Notes under the pieces: model-generated
What the model was told of the DNA's origin: nothing
Database searches by the model: none
Seen by the model: only the letters and a program-made list of their open reading frames with translations
NCBI GenBank assembly: GCA_003427395.1
Contig: BFEA01000129.1
Location: 2,849,999 to 2,880,098 of the forward strand
Direction: 5' to 3'
DNA length: 30,100 nt
From: Chara braunii
Taxonomy: Eukaryota > Streptophyta > Charophyceae > Charales > Characeae
Translations under genes and position numbers: made by a program
Shown: piece by piece, positions 10,163 through 20,373 of the stretch
How the letters are laid out: each line of letters begins with the position of its first letter
How positions within the stretch are numbered: the stretch's first letter is position 1

Positions 10163-10243
10163 AGAGAGAGAGAGAGAGAGACTTAAAACGATATTTGGAG
10201 TTATGTCTCTGAGAACACACAGACAGAGACAGAGACCTCTCTC

Positions 10244-10328
<85 letters not shown>

Positions 10329-10370
10329 CTCTCTCTCTACACCAGACACACACACACACACACAAACTCG
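10163..10370. repeat. (GA)n, long (CT)n and (CA)n microsatellites
   Basis: GA at about 10163-10180, CT at about 10238-10340 with small interruptions, then CA at about 10346-10364. Confidence 0.94.
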
Positions 10371-10404
10371 AACAGGCACATACACAAGCACACGCTCGCG
10401 CGCG

Positions 10405-10495
10405 CTTGATTGTGGCATCAGTAGTGCAGATCAATAATGGCTATTGTCACTAGCTTTTTTTAAGATATTGCCACTTGATTGTGGCAGCAGTAATT
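10405..10495. repeat. Direct repeat CTTGATTGTGGCA, 69-bp spacing
   Basis: CTTGATTGTGGCATCAGTA at 10405 and CTTGATTGTGGCAGCAGTA at 10474 differ by one base. The intervening DNA is not repeated. The following 10.5-10.72 kb holds no gene I can see. Confidence 0.6.
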
Positions 10496-10727
10496 AAGAC
10501 GAATAGCCAGTACAATATCTCCGCTCAACAGTCCAACACATTAGTCCTGAGCTTTCTCGAAATAGAGGAATGGTAAAAAAAGAGTGGAAGCCATGCTTGG
10601 CATCTCAGGGAACTATGGGCTGTTCTGGAAGTCGTAATCCTTAACACTACATGATGTTCTAGTTTGGAGCTGTAACTGCTGTTGACGTTTGTTTCGGTTT
10701 AGAAACGACAGGTTTGCATGAAGCCCT

Positions 10728-10750
10728 GATTGGATAATGGTATCGAGCGC

Positions 10751-10793
<43 letters not shown>

Positions 10794-10806
10794 GTGATTG
10801 GATCAT
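10728..10806 (+). repeat. Poly(A)35 tract between 12-bp near-direct repeats
   Basis: An A-run fills 10755-10789. TGATTGGATAAT (10728-10739) and TGATTGGATCAT (10795-10806) flank it with one mismatch. A poly(A)-ended retro-insertion would look like this, but five bases (CTCTG) sit between the tract and the right repeat. Confidence 0.4.
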
Positions 10807-10911
10807 TCCGTCGTTCCGTCTGAGTACAGAACCAACGGGCCTACGCGCGTGACCTGGAGCCACGTGTGCTCGTCTCGTTTCTTGTTTCTTTGATTTTGTG
10901 TCTGTGTTGGG

Positions 10912-10913
<2 letters not shown>

Positions 10914-10948
<35 letters not shown>
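10914..10948. repeat. (GA)n microsatellite
   Basis: An uninterrupted GA run preceded by GGGG. The surrounding 10.8-11.1 kb shows no gene. Confidence 0.95.
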
Positions 10949-10951
<3 letters not shown>

Positions 10952-11106
10952 GGGTGGGCTGTTACCCGGAATGGGGGATTGGCCGTTCTAGGACCATCTT
11001 TGTTAACGGGGCCTGTAAACGGCAAATGGCCGCCTTAACACTGACCTATGAGGGGAGGGATGGGACAGGGGGGTGTGGACCCGGCGCCCTCCCCTAGTGT
11101 TGATTA

Positions 11107-11436
11107 NNNNNNNNNNNNNNNNNNNNNNNNNNNNNNNNNNNNNNNNNNNNNNNNNNNNNNNNNNNNNNNNNNNNNNNNNNNNNNNNNNNNNNNNNNNNNN
11201 NNNNNNNNNNNNNNNNNNNNNNNNNNNNNNNNNNNNNNNNNNNNNNNNNNNNNNNNNNNNNNNNNNNNNNNNNNNNNNNNNNNNNNNNNNNNNNNNNNNN
11301 NNNNNNNNNNNNNNNNNNNNNNNNNNNNNNNNNNNNNNNNNNNNNNNNNNNNNNNNNNNNNNNNNNNNNNNNNNNNNNNNNNNNNNNNNNNNNNNNNNNN
11401 NNNNNNNNNNNNNNNNNNNNNNNNNNNNNNNNNNNN
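11107..11436. other. Assembly gap (330 N)
   Basis: A run of 330 ambiguous bases that abuts a GA microsatellite on its right. Any ORF spanning it is meaningless. Confidence 1.

Positions 11437-11501
<65 letters not shown>
11437..11501. repeat. (GA)n microsatellite at gap edge
   Basis: A pure GA run starts at the first resolved base after the gap, so the gap is probably an unresolved extension of this array. Confidence 0.97.
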
Positions 11502-11503
<2 letters not shown>

Positions 11504-12041
11504 CGTCGTCATCTAATTATTGGAGCAAATGACTTAATAAACGAGATTCCCCAATGTCAAAAGAATGGAATAAAAGAAGAAATGATGACGTAGCCATATG
11601 GCAGCAAGTTTGGCAGCAAAAATTTTGTCCGTTCGAAGTTTCCTTTGCAAAAATAGAGGTTTCGTTGCAACTTTACCGGCAAAAATAAAAATGTCGCGTT
11701 TTGCCATTTTTGCAATTAACCCTTGAATGATTCATGGCCACTGTTTTCTATTTTTCCCTTTTTTTTTCGTGGGAATGTGCGATGTACCCCCAAAAGAGGA
11801 GAGCCCTTAAAGATTTGGGTCGAGAGGAATGTCCTTTTGGCCCGAATTCCTTGTGATGATGCCCTTGTCAGGCCAGTTGTCAACTTTGCAATCTGAACCT
11901 TTTGGCCCGCTGAGGCCTCCGCCTGCAGACTTTCTTACGCCGCCTACCGCGGCCGCAACTTTGCAACATACCCAGCATGGCAATCTGCCTCCCAAATTCA
12001 TACATGCGAACCCGTTCACGCAAACACACAAACATGCCTGC

Positions 12042-12042
<1 letters not shown>
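11502..12042. other. Intergenic, no gene seen
   Basis: AT-rich then GC-rich DNA. TTTGCAA-type words recur (near 11650, 11720, 11885, 11960), but no ORF looks real. Confidence 0.5.
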
Positions 12043-12099
<57 letters not shown>

Positions 12100-12235
12100 T
12101 ACACACACACACACACACACACACATGCGCGCATGCATGCACGCGCGCACGCACGCACACATGACGGCGACTCTCTCTCTCTTTCACACACATACAAAAG
12201 AGCGCCCACATACGCATTTGGGCTTGTATCTTTTC
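12043..12235. repeat. (CT)n/(CA)n microsatellite plus a short dispersed repeat
   Basis: CT at about 12043-12096, CA at about 12097-12125. The stretch CACACATGACGGCGACTCTC... to CATACGCAT (about 12157-12215) matches 25032-25090, so the truncated receptor-kinase copy is followed by a relative of this sequence. Confidence 0.75.
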
Positions 12236-12732
12236 GCGAATTCGCTAGGACCCCTACAGTTCCTCTCAAATGGCTGCACCCAGCGGCCCAGCAGGCCTCT
12301 GACATATACTACATGGTTTGCAATTTTGCTGGGGGCCGGGGCCTTGTGTGACTGCAATAGAGTAGCAGATTTCATGACTTTGCGAAAAAGACCCCTATTG
12401 CGCGTATGCCCTAACTCTAGACAACCCGACTCTAGAAATAAACCACAAGAACTTTTCTTGCAGTAGAGTCCCATTAAAGAGTTATAATTGCACTGTGGGG
12501 CAAGATAAAGTTTGCAATTGCGCTTCAGGCACCCTACCTGGCCAGAAAGCTGGGTTGTATACATTGCCCGAACTGCAATTTGAAACTGTATCTTGGCCCA
12601 TAATACAATTACAGCTCATTTTTGTGACTCCTGCGTAGTTTCCCCTTTTCTTTTTGTTTTCTTTTTTCAGTAACAGAGAAGAGACAAGCTTTGTGTTGTC
12701 ACGGTAGAGGTGGTTGTCGCCCCAGACACCAG
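12236..12732. other. Intergenic, no gene seen
   Basis: No convincing ORF. Two ACTCTAGA words near 12413 and 12429 resemble the motif that fills 25.8-26.8 kb. Confidence 0.45.
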
Positions 12733-13012
12733 GCCCTACTCTTGATTCTCAGCGCGGCATCAAGGGTACAGGCGACCACACTTGAAAAACCCACCGTCAC
12801 AGGCAGGTACTCTAGAGCGCGAATCTGAGCGATCTAGATTCTAGAGTGTGCAACCATGGGTTAGTCTGACAGCTCTAGCAAACGATTTTCTAGGGATCTG
12901 TTCTAGAGCTAGTGAAGCCACAACTCTTGAAGAAAATTTGCAGCACAGATTTCTAGAGTAGAGGTGCCGTACTCAAGATTTTTCTTGAGTTTTCAGTAGT
13001 GGAGCGAGACCC
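12733..13012. mobile_element. Remnant of the CTCTAGA-rich MITE-like family (family 1)
   Basis: The right end AGTAGTGGAGCGAGACCC (12995-13012) is the reverse complement of the family terminus seen at 25826. CTCTAGA, CTCTTGA and CTGACAGCTCTAG words are dense inside. The left end is uncertain: GGCCCTACTCTTGA at about 12735 could be a shortened terminus. No matching 3-bp flank was found. Confidence 0.45.
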
Positions 13013-13990
13013 ATTGGAACCACATGACGTACATTTCCTTAAAATTGACATGTTTTACTAATTTCATGAAATTGGCCGTCCAAAAATAAAATCAGTATTT
13101 TTTAGCATTTTTTAGCATTTTTTGACCCCACAACATAAGACAATTGATGATCTGGAGTCTTTTTTTTTCTTTTTTCTTTTTTTTTAAAGCGAAACATCTG
13201 TGGCAACCTGCTATTGGAGGTGATACAATCATCCTCCAATAGCAAGCCCCAGTTTATAGATGTCTCCAATCTATTGGTGGGGAGCATCACCTGCTGGAAA
13301 CCGGGTCCAGCGTCCCACTGACAAGATTGAAGATGATATACCTGGCGGAGCAGCATTGATTGACCTCTCTCGAGGGGATTGACTGTCCGCCCAATTATCA
13401 GCCAGGTCACAGCATATATGAAATCTAGCCATGGGGAGGGTGGCAAACTCTCCTCTGATCATCCTAATTTCTCACAGTCATAACCGTGCAAAGCAAACCC
13501 TTGGCCCCCTCCGTGCATAAGGCCGCTGCCCAGCTCCATGATTCACATTTTCCTCCAGCGGAGGACGACTGCCTACCCTCCCTTATCGTAAGCTATTCAC
13601 CCAGCGAAGATCAGTCCCACAAGATTGTTTATTTCATTCTTGTTATTTTTAGTATTATCACACATCTGCCGTGCATACTCTTCCCACTGCCATTTCGCCA
13701 ACCAGAGTTCTTGCCATCCCTTATTAATTGTCCTATCTCCTGCCCCTATCCCTCACCCAGCCTCTCACTCCTCTCCATCGTGCCCCCTACCAGGAAGGGG
13801 GCAGGGGGAAACCCTAGGGTTGAAAAAAAAGGACGGCGGCAGGTGATATTTACGCAGGAGTAAAACAATCAAAACACATGCCAAACCCATCAAATCCAAC
13901 CCCCCCCGTGGTCAACTACCTGAGCCACCCCCATGATTGTATGACGCCGCAGCTCATTAGTATTACCCTCTGGGGGGGGATGGCATACCC
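13013..13990. other. Mostly gene-free; one hairpin
   Basis: GCTATTGGAGG (13210-13220) and CCTCCAATAGC (13233-13243) form a perfect 11-bp stem, extendable with one bulge. CTCCAATCTATTGGTGGGGA near 13263 resembles 22208-22225. ORFs here lack recognisable features. Confidence 0.45.
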
Positions 13991-14065
13991 CTACGATTTC
14001 AAAAAGGCCCTGTCGCCGCGATTGCTCGGTAACTCATCACACATGATATCATTGCCCGCATCAGC
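13991..14065 (-). CDS. Terminal exon of an unrecognised minus-strand gene
   Basis: On the minus strand CTACCCTGCAG is a good 3' splice site ending at 14066. The following 25 triplets read in phase 0 (ADAGNDIMCDELPSNRGD then RAFLKS) to TAG at 13991-13993. It joins in frame to the exon 14134-14517 across a 68-bp intron starting GTAGGT. Intron size, splice sites and phase all agree. No family recognised. Confidence 0.5.
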   Translation of the reverse strand, partial: ADAGNDIMCDELPSNRGDRAFLKS

Positions 14066-14133
14066 CTGCAGGGTAGATGATGAATCAATTGTAAGAAAAA
14101 CTTTCAAAACAAGGGGGAAACCGCATCACCTAC

Positions 14134-14517
14134 CTCAGTCGAAGCACCGTTGTCAAACAATGATGACGATGCCTTTTGACCTTTCACGGGCTGTTGGTAA
14201 GACTGTGAAACAGCTAGGTAGAAACCTTCAGGAGCAAGCGCCCGGATCGCCGCTCCCACGTCCGTCAAATCTTCATTATTTACTACTGTCACAACAGCCT
14301 GAGATTGATAGCCAAACAATATGGGATCGTCACCCAATTCATCACTCGCCTGAGCAAAAGACCGCCGTTGTTGGACACAGAGTGAAGTATTTGTTGATGT
14401 CGCTGTTGTGGATGTTGTAATTGTCGATATTGCTCTTGTTGCCGCTGTTGATGTTATTGAGATGATGATATGGAGTCTTGATGATGGCGGACCATCTGAT
14501 GTATCTTCACGTAAAGT
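14134..14517 (-). CDS. Internal exon of an unrecognised minus-strand gene
   Basis: The frame is open for 128 codons between a 3' splice site (TGTCTTGCTAG just above 14517) and a 5' splice site (GAG|GTAGGT at 14134). The exon is 384 nt, phase 0 at both ends. The product starts TLREDTSDGPPSS, has a Ser/Thr-rich linker (about residues 18-45), then a folded-looking part (DDPILFGYQSQAVVTVV, AIRALAPEGFYLAV). A domain search is needed to name it. Upstream exons are not seen; the retroelement at 15.25 kb may have separated or destroyed them. The Ser/Thr part comes from repeated TGT/GTT triplets. Confidence 0.5.
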
Positions 14518-14788
14518 CTAGCAAGACACATCGTCGAAAAAAATGTAAAAAGTCCAAGGTGGATCAGATGGCCCCGCCTCCCCAAGACGCCTGACCATCA
14601 ATGGTCCGATGACAGGAGCTTGGAGGACAAAAAAATGCTTAGAAATACTGTTTTTCTTTTGTACGGTCAATTGTGTGAAATTAGTACAAAATGTCAATTT
14701 TTTAACGATTTTAACGAAATGGCTTTAAAACGGGCACTGAAAAAGCTGCCACTTTCTTGAAAACCGGAAGGGGTTTCTTGCCAATAGG
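14518..14788. other. Likely intron or intergenic DNA
   Basis: AT-rich on its right side, with no ORF. On the minus strand it lies directly upstream of the exon 14134-14517 and would be intron if that gene is real. Confidence 0.35.
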
Positions 14789-14969
14789 TAAGTTCGGTAA
14801 GGACTGTCCATCACAAAACAGTCCCCTGCACCTCCAGCCCTTCGATGCCATCAGAGGACATGCTCCCCCCACAGCCACAAAAAGATGCCACTAAGTTCGG
14901 TAATGACTGTCCATCACGAAACAGTCCCCTGCACCTCCGGCCCTCCGATGCCATCGGAGGACATGCCCC
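14789..14969. repeat. 103-bp tandem duplication
   Basis: TAAGTTCGGTAAGGACTGTC at 14789 and TAAGTTCGGTAATGACTGTC at 14892 start two copies, the second partial. The second contains the palindrome TCCGATGCCATCGGA; in the first it is mutated. Confidence 0.88.
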
Positions 14970-14991
14970 GCACGCCCCCCCGCCCCACCCT

Positions 14992-15225
14992 TTACTCGGC
15001 TGGACACCCTGTTTGAAAAATGTCTAGAAAGACTTCAAGGTGAATATCCCGACCGCCGACTGTGTAGAAACGCACCGTCAATATTTCGGCAACCTCCTTC
15101 CATTCATGGTGGGGTCCAAAATTCCTTTCCAGGAGGACATTCCATACCACTTTTCCATGCAAGTCGGGTCTGGAAAACTGTGCAACACCCAAAATTCTCG
15201 AGGCTGCTGGGTAGTGGGGCCCCAC
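14992..15225 (-). pseudogene. Coding-like fragment of a dispersed repeat
   Basis: A minus-strand frame with protein-like content (HHEWKEVAEILTVRFYTVGG, then RDIHLEVFLDIFQTGC). Part of it, 15086-15152, is an inverted match to 22036-22107, where the translated residues are similar (FW..I.DPT...GR..PK). It may belong to an unknown repeat gene or to lost upstream exons of the 14.1-14.5 kb gene. Confidence 0.3.
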
Positions 15226-15246
15226 ACTTGTTTGGGAAACCGGTAT

Positions 15247-17203
15247 TGTGACGAACTATTTTCTGAAAATGTGCGATTTCCTGCGCGAAGCTGCTTTGGG
15301 AAATATGACGGGTCGAATGGGTGAGCTGTGGGAAGATGGGATGGGCGGGCAAATTGCATAAATGTCCTCGTTTCTTTTCGTTTTCTGATGGGAGTTGTCG
15401 GATCGGTGTCAGGAAGCTCTTGTGCCAACGGTTGGGTAGCCACGCCTTGGCGAGCGCGAGAAATAATTGTGCCATAACTTCTTTTTTGTTCTGCTGTGAG
15501 CATTGGGAATTTTGGCGCGATCATCTCGCGGGAATATCGTTTTTAAATTTTCAATTAATGTCGAACCCCCACGCGCTCGCGGAATTGTATTTCTCCTCTC
15601 GTTTTTCGAAATTTCCTTTTGCAATTAGGAATTAGGCTAGGAATTTAGGTACTCTGAATTTTGTTGTGTCGCGCTTGCGCGCATCTTGCAGCGTTGGGAA
15701 CTGGGCTCTTACTGGGTCGCGTCCTTAATCTTGTGTAACTGTCGATTTTGGTGGTTGCGATTGTAACCGTATCCTTCTTCCTTCTTCGTTTCCTCGAGTT
15801 TACCCGCCTTCTCCTTCTTCCTCACCGCGCATACACTGTTCTAATTGGTCGGAGCGCCTGGATGATCGGATCGATGTGTGGAGTGTGGCTACGACCGATT
15901 TTTGTTGCGGCATTTTTTTACCCTTCCTTGTAAATCGTCTTGAATTTTCTTTGTCGCTTTTGCCTCGTATGTATGCATGAATGGGTGTGAACTCTTCTTC
16001 ATTAATGATCTTTTTGGATTTCCGATCTTGTTTTGCGATGCTTATCTAATTCTATCCTTCATCTGCATCTAATCGAAAGCACCTGCTATGGATGTCTGGG
16101 TTTTTATTGTTAGTCCTTGATCGTCACAAAGCCGCCAAGAACGTTGTGAGATGTTGATTGTCCTTCCCCCTTTTTTCTCTCCTTTTCATCACGTGAATGG
16201 TATGGACATGAATGAAATATCTGGATCGCATCCTACATAGCATGAGTAGGATAGTTGCATGTAGGATACGATCGCTATTGCGGCACAGGAAACCCGAGCC
16301 TGATTCACCGCCGCTCGGGCGCACGTTCATGTACGACCGCGATCTCGAAAATCCACGTCGCGGCGTACGTGCGCGTCTACATGAGCCGACCCCGAATTTA
16401 TCGAAAGGATGCGGGAAATCGAATTCATTAGCCAGATAGAGTCGAGGAAAGTCCCTTTTAGATCACTGATCATGAAAGACTGAGGGATCCGGATTACCGT
16501 GAGTACTGAGAAGGTGAACAACTCAGACGACGAGAAAACTTGAGAAACCCGGAATTCACCTGTCTGACAGAGAACGACCGACTGTGCGGGGGGATTTCCA
16601 CTGGGCATAACCCGTGGCCCAAGGGGCCCGACTACCTAGATACCGACAATACTCAATAGTACATATCCCCGGGCTTCGTCGTTATTACTACCAGTTTCCC
16701 TCCCTTTGACCTCCTCCTTCCGTATCACGGGCTCACAGTGGTACCGTGGAATTCCATAGCTCGCTATTGGCCCAACCCACCGTGCGAGGATTGTCAGCAG
16801 TACCAGACACGTCAGACTTCGGGATTTATCCGCCGAACTCGAACCGAAGTTGAGCAGCGATTGCACAGCCTCCGCTTACGACCCACCCCATCGGATTCCG
16901 AAGCTTGTTACGAGCAGCGCCGACAGTAGCACGACCACCACAGTGTCCCGTCAATTCACCAGACAAGGGACGGACCGTGGCGACGCCACTCGCAGAGGAC
17001 ATAGCCCCCTCCTCGAAGGCTGAGACGCGAGATACGATCTGTGCGGACCATTTTGCACCATTGTCCCTACAACTTGCCACAAGATATCTCAGTTTCGACC
17101 TGGGACTCCATACCCACTTTCCTAAATTCCTTGGCACACCCCCTTTTCCGCACTTCCAGGGCACCATCCCACTCTGACCAGGAAGTCGCATTGGACGTGA
17201 GGT
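15247..17203 (+). repeat. Left LTR
   Basis: 15350-16170 matches 20374-21637, and 16818-17203 matches 21638-22027. The first 103 bases have no partner in the right LTR. A block at 16171-16817 is also absent there. The right copy holds about 445 bases (20914-21359) missing here. The last bases before the primer-binding site appear to have lost GGGGCGTCACA between TGG repeats. Confidence 0.78.
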
Positions 17204-17215
17204 TGGTATCGGAGC
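17204..17215 (+). other. Primer-binding site (initiator Met-tRNA)
   Basis: TGGTATCGGAGC matches the usual plant PBS TGGTATCAGAGC at 11 of 12 positions and sits exactly where the LTR homology ends. Confidence 0.75.
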
Positions 17216-17361
17216 GGACACATGGCGAGCTTATAAGAGAAATGTGTAGATAAGTTGCACAGTACGATCTGGCGAACAGAGGGCGGGCTAGACAGTGGAA
17301 TGCGCCGCGACACGATCCTATAGTACTTGGAAAGCGATCGGTCGGACATTCGACCACCAAT

Positions 17362-18006
17362 ATGAACGCCAATCAAACGCAAAATGTCAATGTCTAGCTA
17401 GGCGGGGCTTCTGTTCCCGCACCACCCATCCGAGCTCGCGCCCCCACGGCTCCACCTTATCTGTATCTCTTTGACCTTGCACAACACATGGATGGGGCAT
17501 GGTTAGCTACCTTAAGTGCACATGTCAACAATATGACAACGACGAAGCTCGGATTAACATCCCCGCTAGACTGGGAAGGGGTGCGTATCACTGGTTTAGC
17601 ACTTACGCCTGGATAGATCTCCCGACCTTTGAAAGGGACTTCTTGAACAGGTCGACTATATCCACCCCGAACAAGCCTTCTTTATGATTAAAGACCAAGT
17701 TCAGAAGCCCCTCGAGTCCGTCACAAAATATCGCAGTAGATTCCATAGATTGTTTGTCAAATCCGAGAGGGACGAAAGGTTGGGAGGGATCTATTTATCG
17801 ACGGGCTTCGTAGTCGGGCAATGAGGGCAAAATTACGGAAGCAATTTTCCCCCATCAATCATACGATGCAACAGATTATAGATGGGGCAGAGGAAATGAA
17901 ACGGAAATTCGCAACTAGGTTTTTAGAAAGTGAACATCACACAAAAGATGGAGACTCCTCGGAACTCGCCAGAGCAAAAGCCGAGCTGGCCGCACTCCAG
18001 AACTAA
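17362..18006 (+). pseudogene. gag, N-terminal and capsid part, frame-broken
   Basis: Starts at ATG 17362 (MNANQTQNVNV, then TAG). Gag-like blocks follow in shifting frames: YLYLFDLAQHMDGAW, WFSTYAWIDLPTFERDFL, EQAFFMIKDQVQKPLESVTK (a retrotransposon-gag signature), and LRKQFSPINHTMQQI up to TAA at 18004-18006. At least two internal stops and two frame changes are needed to read it. Confidence 0.65.
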
Positions 18007-18025
18007 GGCTTAAGGATTACCGATT

Positions 18026-18750
18026 ATGGCAACACCTCTGCCTCCCTTGGAAGCCCCTACAAGGCCTAGCGAATCAAATGCGATACTAGAACTAACTCGA
18101 ACACTTGTTAGCCTAATGCAAGAAAGTAAGACGGAACAACGCGAGCACAATGCTCTGATCGAATCATTGATGAGATCGATGTGCCCCATTGCAGTAAGAG
18201 CAGCACCAATGATGCAAGGCCCAGCCTTCGCTCCAGCACTGGGCGCGACGGCAGCCAACGGAAGTGTTTGTTACACGTGTCATCAACCCAGGCACATAAC
18301 CCGGGACTGTCCCCACCGTCTCACACAAACAAGAACCGCACCAACAGCTGCAGCACGAATTGCTAACGGACCTTGGCGGGTGGCCAGAATGGTAGAAGAA
18401 ACCGACAACGGTGCAAGCCCGTCGGAAGTCATGGAAGAAGCGGCGGAGCTCATTCCGCTCATCAATATATGTCGTTGGGATACCCAGGCCTGGGCGCGAC
18501 GGCAGCTAACGTAAGTGTTTGTTACACGTGTCATCAACCCAGGCACATAACCCGGGACTGTCCCCACTGTCTCACACAAACAAGAACCGCACCAACAGCT
18601 GCAGCACCAATTGCTAACGGACCTTGGCGGGTGGCCAGAATGGTAGAAGAAACCGACAACGATGCAAGCCCGTCGGAAGTCATGGAAGAAGCGGCGGAGC
18701 TGATTCCGCTCATCAATATATGTCGTTGGGATACCCAGGCCTTGGCATGA
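18026..18750 (+). pseudogene. gag C-terminus with duplicated CCHC zinc knuckle
   Basis: A frame from 18026 encodes a likely coiled-coil region (LELTRTLVSLMQESKTEQRE), then CYTCHQPRHITRDC (18269-18310), a C-X2-C-X4-H-X4-C nucleic-acid-binding knuckle. A 251-bp unit starting GGGCGCGACGGCAGC (18241) is repeated at 18492, so a second identical knuckle lies at 18520-18561. Because 251 is not a multiple of 3, the second copy falls in another frame and the first ORF ends at 18514. Confidence 0.8.
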
Positions 18751-18793
18751 TAAGGGTCGTCCAACATGCCCCCGACAATGACGAAGTCTCAGA

Positions 18794-19837
18794 ATGGAGG
18801 TCCTCGCCAACGGAAATGGAATCCGGGGGACCCGCGTTCATTACGGGAGAAATCGATGTGCTAGATATATTTCATGCCTTGGATCACCGCATCGGCGCAT
18901 CCCCTTGCCCATCGGACACCTGTTGACAATCTCCGAACAGGCTAATGACCGGATGCTACAGCACTGCAAGGCAAACCGGAAGTGATTTGCCTTCACCAAA
19001 TTGGCAGCCGCAAAAGGAAAAACTCTCGCTAGAGACCCTAGACCGGAGGAGCCAAGCACCTTCAAACCCATCTGGATGGGCCTGATTCGAAAAGACGATC
19101 ACTTTCTACGGATCAAAGCCCTACCATGGCGATCCACGGAGTGCAACGTGGAAGTCTAGGGAAATCCCTACAGTGTGGTCCTTGACTCTGGAGCCGCGGT
19201 CCTCGCTATCTCCCTACGGGTAGTCGAGAGGGCCGGCCGATGGAAATACGTGATTACTCCCGCGGAGGGTGATCACTTTGTTTCCGCCGACGAAGGTAAG
19301 GTCTTAGTCGCAGGGAGGATGGCGAATATCGCCTTCCGAATAGGTAAGGTTCACGCCTTGGGCGACGTTGTGGTCCTAAACGTGACCACGTACAATGTCC
19401 TCATCGGATTACCAGCTCTCACAACCTTGCGGGCCACGCTGGATTTCGAACGATAAGCAGTAATCCTCCACAACACTGGAGGAAGACCGCACACCATTCC
19501 GATGCGCGTCACCCTCGTCCCTCAGTTCAAGCATGTCCCAATGGGGGCATAGGGAGAGGACCCTGCGGAAGCAGAACGGCGGAGGGCAGAAATAGCGGAA
19601 GGAAAGCAGCCACTAAAGCAATTGGTAGGAACTGAATTGCCAGTTCCGGATGATCCAACCCGAGACCTGGAGCCGCCGACAGAGGAAGATGAGCGCGGCG
19701 CTGCAGAGACTTCGAGCCCGCCTACGCAGAGGCAACAGAGTCGCTCCCCCTCCCCTTCTCCTCGTCCCTCAGTTCAAGCATGTCCCAATGGGGGGCATCG
19801 GGCTACGTCCCTGGTCATTATCCCGTCGTCCCCTTGA
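18794..19837 (+). pseudogene. Retropepsin-like protease region with C-terminal extension
   Basis: Aspartic protease of a Ty3/gypsy element. Upstream linker (LPIGHLLTISEQANDRML), then in-frame TAG at 19157, then VVLDSGAAVLAIS with the catalytic Asp at 19184 and VLIGLPALTTLRATLDF near the C-terminus, the expected DSG and G-L-P-F/A-L motifs. After TAA at 19454-19456 the same frame stays open, with one further TAG, to 19837 as an acidic, Ser/Pro-rich extension. No reverse transcriptase motif (such as YXDD) follows. Confidence 0.75.
19514..19798. repeat. Direct repeat of about 37 bp in the protease extension
   Basis: CTCGTCCCTCAGTTCAAGCA and the bases after it through GGGGGCAT occur at 19514-19550 and 19761-19798. 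The second copy has one extra G. Confidence 0.85.
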
Positions 19838-20373
19838 TTACCTTACACTCTAGCAAATCGATACCCCACTTGCATTTCCCCAAAATCCCTTCCCCTCTTC
19901 CCTCTTCTACCAATTCTACACTACCCGCCTCGCCGCCAAAGTGTACCCACATCCCACTACTTAGTACGTCTTCCCCTCCTTTTGCCTTCACGTCCTTCTT
20001 TTTAGCGCCACATGGCGGGATCACAATGAAATCGAAGTCTATTGCACTATCACATGACCTATTCCTGTGTGGGCAGATCACGAGCGATTCCGCACGGCCT
20101 TACTTCGCACCTTTTCCACTCTCTATCTCGACTACCTTGCTTCTCTTCCTTATGGCAGCCATCGTTTCCCGCGCATAAATGCACCGTCAGGTACCTTGAA
20201 CTTCCCGGGACGGTAGCAGGAATGGCGAGTTTCTTACCCACAATCCCGAGAGAACATCCCCCAGCCCCCGCCTGTGTATTCCGACTCCCTTACCCCCCTC
20301 CCTTGGAACACTAAAGATGAGTGCAAGGATCATGACGTGCCAGCAGGATGACTTCCACACTCTTATCCTACAA
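19838..20373. other. Internal retroelement DNA without pol
   Basis: Pyrimidine-rich sequence where reverse transcriptase and integrase would be expected. No ORF with such motifs and no clear polypurine tract before the right LTR. Confidence 0.6.

Noticed and set aside
11003-11593. ORFs spanning the N gap
   Set aside because: Most residues are undefined; flanks are GA repeats.
13878-14420. 180-codon plus-strand ORF
   Set aside because: It overlaps the minus-strand exons 13991-14065 and 14134-14517, which have matching splice sites and phase; the plus frame looks like their shadow.
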